Assembly: GCA_037013495.1 (NCBI GenBank)
Contig: CM072812.1
Location: 37,360,001 to 37,424,000, forward strand
Length of the DNA: 64,000 nt
From: Hippophae tibetana
Lineage: Eukaryota > Streptophyta > Magnoliopsida > Rosales > Elaeagnaceae
Reading direction: 5' to 3'
This document shows, one piece after another, positions 32,990 through 46,351 of the stretch (the first letter of the stretch is position 1; every line of letters begins with the position of its first letter). The position numbers were made by a program, and so were the translations under genes. The notes beneath the pieces were generated by a model. The model searched no databases, was not told the origin of the DNA, and was given only the letters and a program-made list of their open reading frames with translations.

Positions 32990-35460
32990 TATATATGATT
33001 ATTTTGTGGGGGCTAAATCTTAATGATATTTCCGTTTTTGTTTTTTTTTCTTTTCTATTTATAGATCGACCAACATAAGCTTACATTGTTCTAAAGGGAG
33101 AGACATGAGCATAAAATAACAGTTTTGACACTTTTAATTGAGTTTCTGTTTCACTTATAAGCAGATATGTGATGTCGTACAAGTCTTGTATTGTGCAACT
33201 ATGTGATTGACGTTGATAATTTTTAGTTAATCTTACTCTTATATGAAGTCTAGAGAACTCCATTAAAATATTTTGTTGTTATTGGGCTTTTTAACATGCA
33301 ATCACAAACTTATTATGGTTAAATGTGTATGCTCCCTGGAATAAATTGCAAGACTTTAAACAAAAATATTATGACACTGGGAAAAATAAAACTTGTAGGA
33401 TGGACGATACTACCAATTGACACAAATAAAAGTGGTAGAATGCATATTCAGATGATGAAGTATGAACTTCCATTATTCTATTAAATTGACTCAACATGCA
33501 CGATCGGTCCGTTTTACCATGGGTCTCGTGTTGATTTGTCCAATATTTTTCACATATCACGTGTCGTGATCCCATTATCCATTGTTGTTTAATTTCCTTT
33601 TTTTTATCTTAGCCTTTAATTTGAAGTTGAACTAATTGTCCAGATTCCATCTAAATCTAATTTAAAATCCTAATTATTAATATTTTTTTATCAGTTTTTG
33701 GAGTAAAAACTATAGAAAAAGTTCAAAAGAATATACAATTTTGGTGGAAATTCAAAAGGAGATTGGTGGTACAATTCAAGAGATTGATTGTATTTATTCT
33801 TCTTCTCTTTTTTTTTATCAATTTTTATGTCTTTCTTTATAAAAAATATGAGATTTATGAACAAAATCAAGTCTAGCTAATTTATTAATTTAAGGGTCTT
33901 ATAAACTTAATTTTTTTACATTTGATGATTTAATATTTTTACACAATTATGATTTCAATTCAATTATATTATTTAATCTGATTTTCATGTTATTAATTAT
34001 TTAGCCAAAATTGATCTATATAGACAATTAAATAGATTTGAGAAAATTATTTAATTGTTTGTCTTTATTAAATAATATGTATAGATTTTAAGCAGAAATA
34101 TATGATTCTTGTATATGTGATCCACTATTGTTGAACATAATAAGTAGTATGGAATTTAATTTACATGAGAGTATGATTAGGTTAATTACTATACGATGTG
34201 TAGTTTACTTGAGATAAGAATACATGCTAAGTTAAATTCAATTGTTCATGTAGTTAATTGGTAATTATATTTGGTGGATTTTAGTAATCATATGTTTAGA
34301 ACATATGGTATTAAGTACTGCTAGATATTTTCTCATACATCTTCTTAGATGCTAATTTTGAGTTAATTAATTATTGTTATGTATTTTTAGTTCTTTTAAT
34401 TTTGTTTTCCTTAAACACCAAAATAAAATTGATATTTATTTTTTGGTTTTAAAAATTAATTTCTAATACATGAGAATGATATTTTCGTATCACTATATTA
34501 CTTATTGTCATACGTAGATTTGTGTATACATTGCACATAATTCGTTTCGATTAAGTTAGTTAACATTAAAAATACTTTTGAGACTATATGCAATGATTTG
34601 GAGAAATCTAGGGTGAAAAATTATACAACTACTAAGATACAGGCTAAAGGATTGGTGGCTCAGGAGGTGACGAAGAAAGAAGTCAATCGATTTGAGACTC
34701 TTTTATTAGAAGAATAAACTACTTTGATCGATGTGAATGAATGATTTGATGAGCTAATTGAGAACCTACACCCTACTTAGGAGTAGATATGGTTGCTCAT
34801 TGTTAAGGTTGGGCAACTAGGGTACAAGGCATTATTGAGAATCGTGACTTCACTAGATAAGTGAGAGATATCTTGGATGCTTGGGCTTACGACTTTCAAA
34901 CTGGGAGAATATAGTTCAGATGAGCCTACCCAAAGATTATTCTTTTTGTGTCTATATGGCTTTCCTCAAAGAGATATGCTTCTCGATATGATGTGGTTAC
35001 CTCTAAATTGGATGATGATAGTTTGAGCCGTTTTGGTAAGGAAAACTTCGAGAAGACTGAAGATGATGTTGTAGTAGGCAATGGCTAGTTCAAACATTAG
35101 CACAACATCTTTTACTTCTCATCATTTTAGGTTGGTTTGGACTTAATTTACCTCCTCTTTAAAGTGCATATACTTAGTGGATTTTCTTTGTATTAAAATC
35201 TTGACATTTTATATGAACATTTCTAGACATGAATATGGACACCATTTTCCCTAGTTCTTGTTTTACACTTCTTGTTTTTTTTACTTTTACTTATAGTATT
35301 ACTTCTAAACCCGACCACTCTCTCATTTTTTGTGAGATTATAGGTAGTAGAGTCAACATACAGGGACATAAGTATGCATTGGTAAGGAGCGGTGTGAGGG
35401 TTAGAGACCTTAGATGAGATGATTCATAAAGGATGAGGCATAATTTTTTGGGCCTATCTG
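32990..35460. other. Intergenic stretch; possible unidentified element remnant at 34560-35100
   Basis: 33000-34560 is AT-rich and shows nothing. 34560-35100 is less AT-rich and reads in places like a broken coding region (VTKKEVNRFETLLLEE, then YSSDEPTQRLFFLCLYGF), but I cannot match it to a family with confidence. It could belong to the gypsy relic to the right or to another element. Confidence 0.35.
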
Positions 35461-35640
35461 GCCAGCCACATTCTTGACTGGCCATATCCTAGTCAATTAG
35501 CCATACTCCTAGCGATTATGTCTGGTCCCAACTAGCTATGCCTCATCCCAGCCAGCCACACTTGATCCTGGTCAATCATGCTTGATCTTGGCTAGCGATA
35601 CTTAGTCCTGGCTAGTCATACTTGGTCCTTGTCCATCTAG
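35461..35640. repeat. 20-bp tandem repeat, about nine degenerate units
   Basis: The last four units are clear: cttgatcctggtcaatcatg, cttgatcttggctagcgata, cttagtcctggctagtcata and cttggtccttgtccatctag. The preceding units keep a 20-bp register with 'gccagccaca' and 'ccatactcctag' variants. It lies to the 3' side of the minus-strand gypsy pol relic and may be part of that element's untranslated region. Confidence 0.8.
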
Positions 35641-36609
35641 CTAGAAAGTTATTCAATTTTTGGCCCCTAATTTCTTTCGGCTAGATGGCCTCTATTTCGA
35701 AGTTTGGGTGATCTTTGACTTATATATCTATCAACTTATTTTTATCTGGACCTTATTATGTTTGTGCGAATTATTGTCTAAATTAGGGTGATTTATAAGT
35801 CCAAGTGTTACTTAGCTAAACTTCTTAGTCTATGAGCCCTCGGCTAAGTACTTGAATTTTTTCAAATAGTCTATACATGAGATGTTTCATAACTTAGAAA
35901 AATATTTTTGTTTAGTTAAAGAAATTTCCTATCTTATAGGGGTGTTGGTGTGATTCATACCATTCTATGTTGTTTTGACATCATGAGGAGCAAAAAACAA
36001 TCTTATGGCCTAAGGTGGCATAACATTTGGGCCATGGTCCTTTTTCAGTATTTGTGAAAAACTAAGGGGTGATAGAAACCCAATTAAGCTATTCTTCATA
36101 TTAGTAGTTTGAAGCACAGAGCTTATGGTTAAGGTGCATCCTATCAATAACTTAATGTCTTTATTTTTGTGGACCATTTGATGGCATGGCCCATGATAGC
36201 ATAGAGCATACCTTATCAAGATGCTTCTTATTCACTACCTTAGCATGAGTGCATAACATGTTGAAGCATTGAGGGCTTCATGCTGCTTAGTCCCTAGCAA
36301 TGTAGTACTAATAACCCTGAACTTGCTAGAGTTGGAAGGGCTTATGCCTATTTGTCAATTTGATATTGGATTTTTTTTTCCTGTCAAATCATCTAAGTGT
36401 AAACTTATAGTTGTAGATAAAAATATATAGCCTAAGTGCTCTCTTTATTAATAATAAATTCAAATTAAAAAATAGTTGAAAAACATCGTAAGAATAGAAA
36501 CTTAAATGTAGCCAGGTAACACTTTTTATTTGCTTAGTGTTACAACAATATAAATTGAGAAAAATAAAGAAAAATAAAACTAATAGTGTAAGCACTGCTT
36601 GGTCTTCGT

Positions 36610-39600
36610 TATTAGTAGTATTTTTTGAGGTGTTGCGTAATCCACGAATTTAGGACCTCAAAATCTTCCATGTTTTCTAGGAGATATGCACTTTTTCCAA
36701 GGAGATGCTTTATTTTGGAATGACCTTCTCAATTGAGATCAAGGGTTCTTGCCCCTCTTTTCACAATTGATTCTGTTGTCTACTTTAGTACCAAATCACC
36801 CTATTGGATCTGTTAGGGGTTGATCAAGTGATTTTGATGGTTGACCATCCTCTGTTGATAGGTGGCCAACATGATATTGCTTTATCCTCATTATTCTTCA
36901 AGGAGGTCCAAGTTTAAAGCCAGAACTTCTTCATTACCGTCCAAGTTTTCAACACTTGATCTATAACTTGGCAATCGAATTTCGATTAAAATTATTATTT
37001 TTGTGCCATAATATATGAAGAAATCTTTTTCTCATATGGTTGTTCTGGATGTGGTTCGATAGGCCCATAAAACATATAACATTTTTTTCTACCCATGCTT
37101 TCTTGCATGTTTCAAGCTTCCTTTTCAAGTTCAGTTGGATTAATTTATTGGCAGCTTTTATTTGGCCATTGACTTAGGGGTGTTCAATAATGAAAAATAC
37201 ATATGGGATGTGATATTTTTCACACAATTGTTTTTGTTTCCTTTATGTGAACCAAGTTCCATTATCTGAAACTAAAGTGTGGGAAACTCTGAATCTACAG
37301 ATGATATTTTTCCAAATTTAGTATATGATCTTTTGTTATAAATATTTTTGTAGTAGACTAACTTTCACCCACTTGGTTTAGTATTCTATAGTAATGATTC
37401 CATATTTGATTCGTTTGGTTGTGGGCAAAGAGCAAATAAGCTCTAGCCTTGACTGCATGAATGGCTAAGGGATTTATAAACATATTAGTTATTTGACCAA
37501 CTATATGGACATGGGTGAATTTCATTGACACTTGTCACAATTCTTGACCCTACTAACTGCATCTTTGAGCATTATGGGCCAATAGTACCCTTACCTATCT
37601 TTCTTAAGAGCTCAGATTCATAAACTAGAGTGATTTCCGCACACTCCTCTATGGATCTCAGCGAGGATATAGTCAACTTCATCTAGTGTTAAACACTTAA
37701 GGTAAAGGCTACAAAATCCAAGATTGTATAACATACCATCTATTATATAGAAATGGATAGCCCTAATTGGAACTATCAAGTTAGGGTCCAATTCAACAGA
37801 GAACATTTATATGTTATGACCTTTGATGCTAGGCTTAGCAAGATGGTGAATATGGACAATCTAGTCTAGATCCTCGTCTATTGCATAGGCTAGTTGAAAA
37901 AAAAGCATCTATTTGAGTGTTTTCCTCTCACAAAATATGGCTCAAGGTCTAAAAGCTCATGGAACTTAGTTGCATTGTGGTTAAGCTTTAATATTCCTAT
38001 AAGTTGGGCCCTCATACCTAGAACTCACCTAGCAATTTTTTCATAACAAGTTAGAGGCCGCTAAAATAGTCAATTTGTTTGGCCCCTAAGGCTTTTGCTA
38101 AGTTGAGTTCGACGATGAATGCTTCATACTCTACTTCATTGTTTGATGCTTTAAACTATATTGGGTCACCTTCTAGGGTGACCAATATGAGCATGAATCT
38201 ACTCCCATTTTTTGTTTAAGGATTCGTCGACATGTAATGTACATCTACCCTTTTCCTCATTGGATGGTTCTTTTGTAGGGATCTCTAGCTTTTAGTGGTT
38301 GTACTAGGAATGTAGTCATTGTTAAATATCTGATTTAAATAGACCATTTTTGCTATCAGACAGAGACCTCGGGTTTAGAGAGCACTTGTCTAACCTAGGT
38401 ATCTCTGGGGACAATCATACTATGAGCTTGGAAGTATAGACGTGATTTTCTAACAACTACTATGATTGTAAAAGCCACATTCGTGATTTGTGATTACCTT
38501 GTTTCCACATCATGTTGGGACTTACTCATATAGTAGACATGTTTTTGGACACCATTATCATCTTTTATTAAGATTGCATTGACATTTTCTTATGAGGTTG
38601 TTAGGTACACGTGGTGAATACATCACTTGGCTGTGGACTGGCCAGCAACTGTGGGCTCTTCAAGTATTCCTTTATTCGTTGAATGCTTTCTCACAATCTT
38701 TGTCTTAAGAAAGGTTAGATTTCCCCTGTAATACTTTGAAAAAGTGTGTGCATTATTTGATTGCACATGAGATAAAGAAATTTAAGGCAGCCACTCTCCC
38801 TATAAGTCTCTAGACTTCTTTCATATTCTATGGAGATTTCATGTCTAGCAATTTGTTTTCTTCTTCTTAGGGTTGGTCTCAATTCTTCTTTGGTTAACCA
38901 TAAACCTTACGAACATTCCTAAGCTTATTTCGAATACACACTTGATCTTTGGTATACTTTATTTTTTATAATCATATCAATTATGCATACCTTAATTGAG
39001 GTTCTGATAAGGTCTGAAAACATCTTATTGACTAACCTATGATATATGGCTCTGACATTTTTCAGATTAAAAGGCATGACTTTGTAGCAAAACAACCCTT
39101 GATCAATCATGAAACTTTTTTTCTAGATTAGCGTCATACATCCTAATTTAATTATACCCTGAATATTCATCTATGAAGGAGAAAGTGGAATGTTCTACGG
39201 TGGCATCCACAAGCTAATCTATAAGGTGCAGTCAAAAACTATCTTTTGGACAAGCTTTATTCAAGTAAGTGAATCCATACACATGAAGCATTATTTGTTG
39301 GCTTTTTTTTTTACCATAACAACATTATCCAACTAATCATGGTAGTACACTTTTGTTATGTACCTAGCTTTTAAAATCTTATCAACCTCTTCTTTCATGA
39401 AGGTATATCTTTCTTAATTTTATGGCCACCTCTTATGTCTGATGAGTCTGAACATTGGATCAGCATTGAAACGATGCACTATTATTTCTAGGTTAATGTT
39501 GGACATGTCTTCATAATACCATGCAAATAGGTCCTTATTTTTCCTGAGGAATGCATCTAACTTATCTTGCTTGTCTAATGGTAATGATATACCCATTGGG

Positions 39601-39640
39601 ATGATTTTGTGAGGCTTAAAGTCAAACAAGGCCAAAAAAA
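36610..39640 (-). pseudogene. Ty3/gypsy pol relic
   Basis: Read leftward on the minus strand. 39635-39420 is the RT N-terminal lead (MALFDFKPHKIIPMGISLPL, then DLFAWYYEDM). 39110-38925 is the RT core (GLFCYKVMPFNLKN, then LVNKMFSDLI and the catalytic region degraded to IIDMI). 38230-37900 is RNase H (FKASNNEVEYEAFIVELNLA). 37806-37540 is the integrase HHCC zinc region (HRGVCGNHSS, then CDKCQ). 37480-36980 is the integrase core (TKWVKVS, VSDNGTWFT, NGQIKAANKLI). 36960-36615 is the integrase C-terminus, ending LRKYY-like. The RT-RNase H-integrase order defines Ty3/gypsy. Many stops and indels; no LTRs assigned. Confidence 0.8.
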
Positions 39641-40700
39641 GTGTTTTCTTGGTCAGTTTAGATTTAGGAATGTGATTTTATCAAAGATCGCATTCTTGGT
39701 TAAGCACGATGGTGGATGGAACATTGTGTGAAGGTAAAAGGTTAGGCTCGTCATGCACGATAAAAAGGATGGACGACTATTGGTGTTTGCATTGTCACAA
39801 ATTCTAACCCAACTGTCTCTTGGTCAATGAAACCTATGCTAGGAGGAAACTCTTGGCCGGTAGTGCTTGGCTTGAACGACACCTCCTAGTTGGCCATGTT
39901 ATGGTCGGTGGCACTTGGCTTAGGTGGCACCTTTTGGCTGACATGATTGGCATAGGTAGTGTTTCCCGATCGATCTTGGGACTCAGGTTTTGTTGTAGTT
40001 GATCACTTTACCAATTGGACCTTCTCTAGTTGTGGGCTTAACCCTATACACTCTAGGCATTGATGGATGATATAGGGACGATTTTTGGGTGAGGGATAGT
40101 CCAAGATTTAGTGACTTTAATAGGTGTTCTAGGATGAGCTGGAAGGTAATTTCCATTAGGTTCATATAGGTTTTGACCCAGGCATTCTTTCTTTGGATTT
40201 GTTGGGCCTGTTATGAATGGACATGTGCAAGTAGAGGATTTGCGCTTCTTATAGATGGGCCATTTTACCATTTTGTATAAATGGGCCATTTGTCAAAAAG
40301 ACTAATGAATGGATGGCCTACTAATTGGGAGGATGGACTTCCTAACTATTAGTCATGGTCTAGGTGGTGTAGTTGTTTAATTTTTCCATGACTTATTTTA
40401 AAAGTTTCGATAGTCAAGTTAGGAGATGCGATGGACCAAGTGAATATTGGGGCTTCTCTTGGAAAATCTAATTGTTCCTTGGTCTCTTTTCAAATATCTA
40501 TATTTTTTTCAGATGAGGCAACTGGAGAACATTTAGAAGTCCCACATTTTATGATCACTTCAATGGAGTAGGAAACACTTCTATACTATAGATAGCATCA
40601 GATATTGATGTCGATTTTTGTCAATACAAGATCAAATTTTCATCTGTGGATATACGAGATAAAATAAACTGTCAGGACCTTGGACCACCATAGGAGCGGT
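39640..40700 (-). other. Probable 5' part of the gypsy relic, unreadable
   Basis: By position this should hold protease and gag. Only repetitive 'ttggcttaggtggcac'-like words (39830-39960) and short open pieces remain, none with a clear motif. The assignment rests on the adjoining pol relic. Confidence 0.35.
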
Positions 40701-43700
40701 TTTTAGTCCTGTAATGTTTAAGTCAATAATAAGATAATGAAGTTTTCATGAAAATCTAGGTCTCGCTTTGTGAATGAGAGGAAAGATCATATTTGACTAT
40801 GATTTTCTATTATGTGAGAGAATTTATAATATTTGAGATCTATATTAATGTCTACAATAGTGAATATATATAGGAAAGAGAGTTAACATATACATATCAT
40901 TTATTCGTGTAGATAGACTTACTATAACATCATAAACATCTATCCATAATTATCTATTTAAAATAATGAGGTATAAGTATAAGTTTTATTATTTATAAAT
41001 CATTTAACTAAGATTATCCTTTAGTCACATTCATATGATTACTATATCTCTTATTGGAATTAGTTTATAGGACTTTCGTTAACTGTGATTACTCTCTTCA
41101 TGAATTCCAATATTTTTCATGTTTATTTTTTTCATCATTTAAAGCTTTAATTTCCCTACCCCTTGTGCCAATTATTTGCTTATTAAATATGCTTTCAGGT
41201 GTTTTCACAGACATATATGCATTTATTTTTATCAGACGATAATTACTATGTTTGAGTAGTTTTGAAAATAATTAATCCACGAAACAAATTGAGCGCAAAT
41301 TTATTTATGACAAGTGCGTAAATTGTAATTATACTTGACAGGTTCTATTATAAGTCATAAACATTTTAATAATTTATCATAAAGGTAATTGTCAGATTAT
41401 CCTGATGCTTTTGTCTATGATCAATTAATTATAATTTTTTTTTATTTTTATATCATATTTAATATAATTTAAATGTATGATTTGAAAAGGAAAAGGTGTA
41501 ATTTTACACTATCAGACATTATTTTTTGTTTTTTTAATTATATGAAAAATATCAGGGTAAACCAGCTAGAGCCTTGACAAAGTTCTATGATGGAATAATA
41601 TTTTATAGCTGGACATAGAAGAAATTAAGGGCTAAGATTTAAAAAAAGAAGAAGTATGTATGTTAATGTCATCGACTCATAATCGACTCATAATTGATAA
41701 ATCCTAGATTATTAATACAACTTACAATAACCAACTCATTAGCAATATTATTATTAAAAAAAACTCAATAACAATATTATTATTAATTTAATATGTTAAA
41801 ATACGAAGGGAAAAAATACACAAATTATCCCTAATGCCTTTACTCTCTCTCTCTCTCTTTTAATAATTTAATAGTTTTATTTGTTAATTTTTAACTTTAG
41901 TTCTTTTATTTTTTTTTAAAAATAACATAAAATAATGTATTTGTAATATATAATAATAAAAATAACATCTAATAATATTAAACTGAATGTAATTAAATAG
42001 ATATTGAACGAATCTTAATAACCACAATTTAATTTAAATAACGTTCAATATAAAAGATATGTTTATTTTTTTAATAATAAAAATATATGAATTAGACATA
42101 AATAACGTTAAATTTTTTATGAAAAAACAAAAAAAATACTCTTAAAACTTATAATCACAAAAATACTACTACTTATATCCATATAATGTATTTTTACTTT
42201 AAAAAAAAATTCAACTTATTATTTAAATTGAATGCAATCTAATTGGATATTACGTGAGTTAAATTACGATAATTTGAACTCATTTAACGTTGAATTTCAT
42301 CTAATTGAACTCAATTTTTTATCTTTTACTCTATTGTAAAATTCTTCAATTAACTATTGGTAATATATTAATTGTTTTTTAAAAAATAAATCCTATTATT
42401 ATATTGTAATCTTTATAATCTTTGATATTATAGATCTAGACAAATACAAATATATGTTTTTATGCAAAATAACTAATAAGAAGAAATTAAAAATAAACAA
42501 AACAAACCTACGGGAGAAGTGATGTGGGAGAAAAAAATGGCTAAAATAAATAAATTTCTCAAAAAATTTAAAGAAAAAGAGAATAACAAAAATAATTAAG
42601 GATTGCCAGATTTATTTTAAAACGTCTTGTTGTATACTAATTCGAAAAGTGGGTTCGACATCTTTGGGATACCCAACTTTTACTTTATTATCTCAAAATG
42701 TCTCAATTAAAATGGTAGATTCAGACATGAAAATTTAATTTAGTGGTACATTGTGCAAAAACATGTTACTTACGATAATAGCAGAACTCGCAGAGTTCCT
42801 AACTATGGATGTGCTTTCTTAAGGATGAGAAAGCTACTGCAGTGATAAATATATTACTTAATAGGAATTTAGGAGTATGAGGAAAGAGGAAGAGAAGCAC
42901 AAACCATAGTAATATATAGAAGAAAATATGTACGTGGGTTTTTATAATACATGCAAAATTTGCGTGAATGTTATTTTATAAATTTGACAGATCATAGTAG
43001 TTACACATGTATATTAAGTATATGTTAAGAACTTATGACTTCTTTCATGGTATATTTCAAACACATATAAGCAATCATCCTACTGGTACCGATTAATTCA
43101 TTAATTGCTAATTCATTACTGATGAACCAATTTTGTCAAGAAATAATATTTCCTGACGATTGGATATTTCTTTTTCTTTTTTTGGTATAAATGTCAAAGT
43201 ACTAAACTTAATTATAATATAATATTATTATCTTGTGACGACATTTGGTTAAGTAAGTACAAGAAAATAATTTAAAATTGAAAATTATTGACTTAATAAA
43301 TTTCTTACTAAATAATCAATTTCTTGACGTAGTCACCGATTTAGATTAATTTTCTTTATCATTTAGAAGATTCTAACGATATTTTTGGGTAATTAAAATT
43401 CCTCATAAATTATAATTGATGTAGAATAGAATTATAGATAAATAAAATCAAATTTACAAAATTAATATATCAATTATTATCGTAATATATTGAAATAATA
43501 TTTTAATAAATATTTATTATTAAAAATACTATGTATTAAAGATTTTGAGAAGGCATGAATGCAATATTACTCACGCACACAATACATATAAGAGGCGGAG
43601 CTACTTTCTGAACCTGTAGCTTTAGTTTAAATTAATATTTTATTTAAACTAATTTATTAACTTTTAATTCATTTATAAATAATTTATTTTATTTTTAATA

Positions 43701-44525
43701 AAATTTAAATATAATTCATTAAAAAAATACACTTATATTAGTGAACTTACTTTTATATTTATTGATATTTTAGTCATTTCAAGTAAATTTTTTATTAGTT
43801 TTAATTTACTTTTTTCTTATTTTTTTTTAACTTTTTAAATATATTTTATTCTTTAAACATTTATAAGTCATCTAGTAATAAAATTCAACTTCATTCAACT
43901 GAAGTTTTTTTTTTCTAAAAATATTTATACTAAAAATCAAAGTTAGGAAGAAATCACTAATATATTTAATTTATAAAAATGAAATCATTAATGTATCATG
44001 CTGTCCATTCCTTAACATATAAAAAACAACTATGATTTGTTTTTGTAATATTTTAGGATTAGAAAGTGATTATTCTATTTTTACAACAAAACAAGTTTTT
44101 AATGTAAAATTACCATTTATTTCTTCTTAAATTTGTAACATATATTGATTATGTTTCTTAAATTTTTTTGATTTTAAAAACTTAAACATAATTTTAAATT
44201 TAAATCATAGATAGAAGGTGAGTATTAAAAATTTTATACCACCAAATGTGCTTTTAATTAACATTAATGATGGTTGTATTTTTAATGTGTTCTATTTTAT
44301 TATGGACTATTTTAATTCGCACAATCTTTAAGTATCAAATACTATTTTTTACTAGTTTATTATTATCATGATTCTATTGAATATACATTTAGAGATTCTA
44401 TGATATATGCAATTATAAATAAATAATAAGAATGATTTGTTCAATATTAAAAATATATATCATAATTATTGTTGGATTTTAAATAAGTATAAATTATGCT
44501 TATAAATATTTTTTGGATTTTTTCA
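40700..44525. other. Long AT-rich gene-free stretch
   Basis: Highly AT-rich with homopolymer and tta/taa words, and a short (CT)n run near 41843-41857. No coding potential, tRNA or transposon end seen in nearly 4 kb. Confidence 0.6.
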
Positions 44526-44619
44526 CTACTGTAAAATTTGGCATTTAAGTCGAGACTTAAAGTCGATTTTTGAAGAAAACTGACTTATAATAAATTTAAA
44601 GTCGATTCGTTGAAAAATT

Positions 44620-45185
44620 GATATATTTGTAGCGTCAGTTGACGTGTTGAACCGATGCTACACATAGAACGTAGCGTCTGTTCTATGTGTCAACCAACGC
44701 TACACACATGGATAGCGTCGGTTAACACGTAGAACTGACACTGCATCTTACTTGCAGCGTCCGTTCAACACATCAACCGACGCTACGTAAAATTACTCGT
44801 TAATTTTTTTATTTTAACAATTTTTAAAATTGAAATTACACAATACAATACAATTTTTTTGGTAAATTATTATTTTATTTTAAATGTTTAAAATTGAATA
44901 TGGATAGTATAATTTTTTCTTTTTTTTAGTCAATTGGTTTTTAAAATTTTATAATTTATAGAATTTTTGTGTGTTTTTTTTGGATATTTTTATGTACATG
45001 TTTTGATCTATAGTTAAAATCTTAAAAATTATAATAATTGACCAAAAAATAAATTGTATTGTTTAATTTCAATTTTAAATTGTAAAAAAAAATTAACGAG
45101 TAATTTTACGTAGCGTCGGTTGACACGTAGAAACGACATTACGTACTACGTGTAGCATTGGTTCAACATGTCAACCGACACTACA
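44620..45185. repeat. CACTA subterminal repeats in foldback arrangement
   Basis: Multiple copies of 'tagcgtcggtt' and its complement 'aaccgacgcta'. 44755-44890 matches the reverse complement of 44995-45140, for example 'acgtaaaattactcgttaat' against 'attaacgagtaattttacgt'. The sequence can fold back around about 44940. Such repeats bind the element's TNPA-like protein in known CACTA systems; that role is inferred here. Confidence 0.8.
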
Positions 45186-46109
45186 CATGTGGATATTTTC
45201 TTTTCTCCTCTTTCTTCCCCATCACACAACATATTTTATTTGCAATGCCCCAAAAATCCAAAATGATCGACACTCCTCCTCCACTATTTGTCATTTTTCG
45301 ACACCTACAACCACCAATTCGAGCACCGTTTAGTGGATTTTATTCCTCTCCAAATTATCTTCCATATCACCTATTTTTTTTAGCGAAATACTCAAATTTT
45401 TTGTACCCCTTTTCTCACTTACAAAACACCTTTTTTTTCTTCATTTCCTTCATTTTGTCACTTCATTTACTCTTGTAAGTATTTCTATTAATCCTACGTA
45501 CTTATTATTCACTTTGTGTTATTTTTTGTATAATTTTTTGTATTATGCATATTTTTTATTATGAATATTTTTTATTATGCATGTTTTGTATTATGCATGT
45601 TATTATTTGTTTGATTGATTTTTTAAGTGGGTCAGGAGAAATAATATCTAGATGTTGTGGGTTTAAGGGACTAGAATAGTTAGTGTGCGTTATGAAGATA
45701 AAGAAAAAGCTACCAAAACTAGATACCCTACTTCTTATGTAGTAAAAATCTACAATGAATGACAAAAACTTTCACAATGGTTGTCTCTACTTTAAAGAGT
45801 GGATTTTCTAGGTAGTTGTGCTCCAATATAAATAATAATGTACTTTTCTTGCCTTTTGGAAGAAGAGAAAAACTTTTATATTAGCTAGTTTCAATAATAT
45901 TGTGCAGGTTTTTTTTATTATTAATTATCGTACGTGGATAAATTTATTTACTTATAAATAATTATATTTTATTTAATGAAAGTAATACAATTTTAAAATG
46001 ATTAAAATGATAAATTTTTGTATTATGTATGTTTTGGTATATATTCTAATAATTAGGGAATTCATATATAATAATACCTAAAATATATTAATTGGATACA
46101 TATTAAATA

Positions 46110-46351
46110 TGTTTAATGTCATTAATAGAAAATGGACAAATCTTTGATGTAAAAGTGTAAAATTGAGGAGGACTATATTTTTGGAGTTGAAAGTTTCTTG
46201 GAAATTGCTTGTAGAAATAGTAATAATGAAATTAGTATGATACGATTTCCATGTGTTAAATGTAAAAATGAGTGATTGCATGAAGTTGACGAGGTTAAGT
46301 ATCACCTTATCTGTAGTGATATTCTTTTAAGTTATAAATGTTCGTATTATC
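46110..46351 (+). pseudogene. Transposase-associated N-terminal domain, first half
   Basis: Encodes a degraded DRKW-like start, then ACRNSNNEISMIRFPCVKC and VDEVKYHLICSDILLSYKC. These correspond to the zinc-coordinating domain that precedes TNP2 in plant CACTA transposases. It is cut off by the solo LTR at 46352 and continues at 48204 with YHEEN. Confidence 0.7.
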
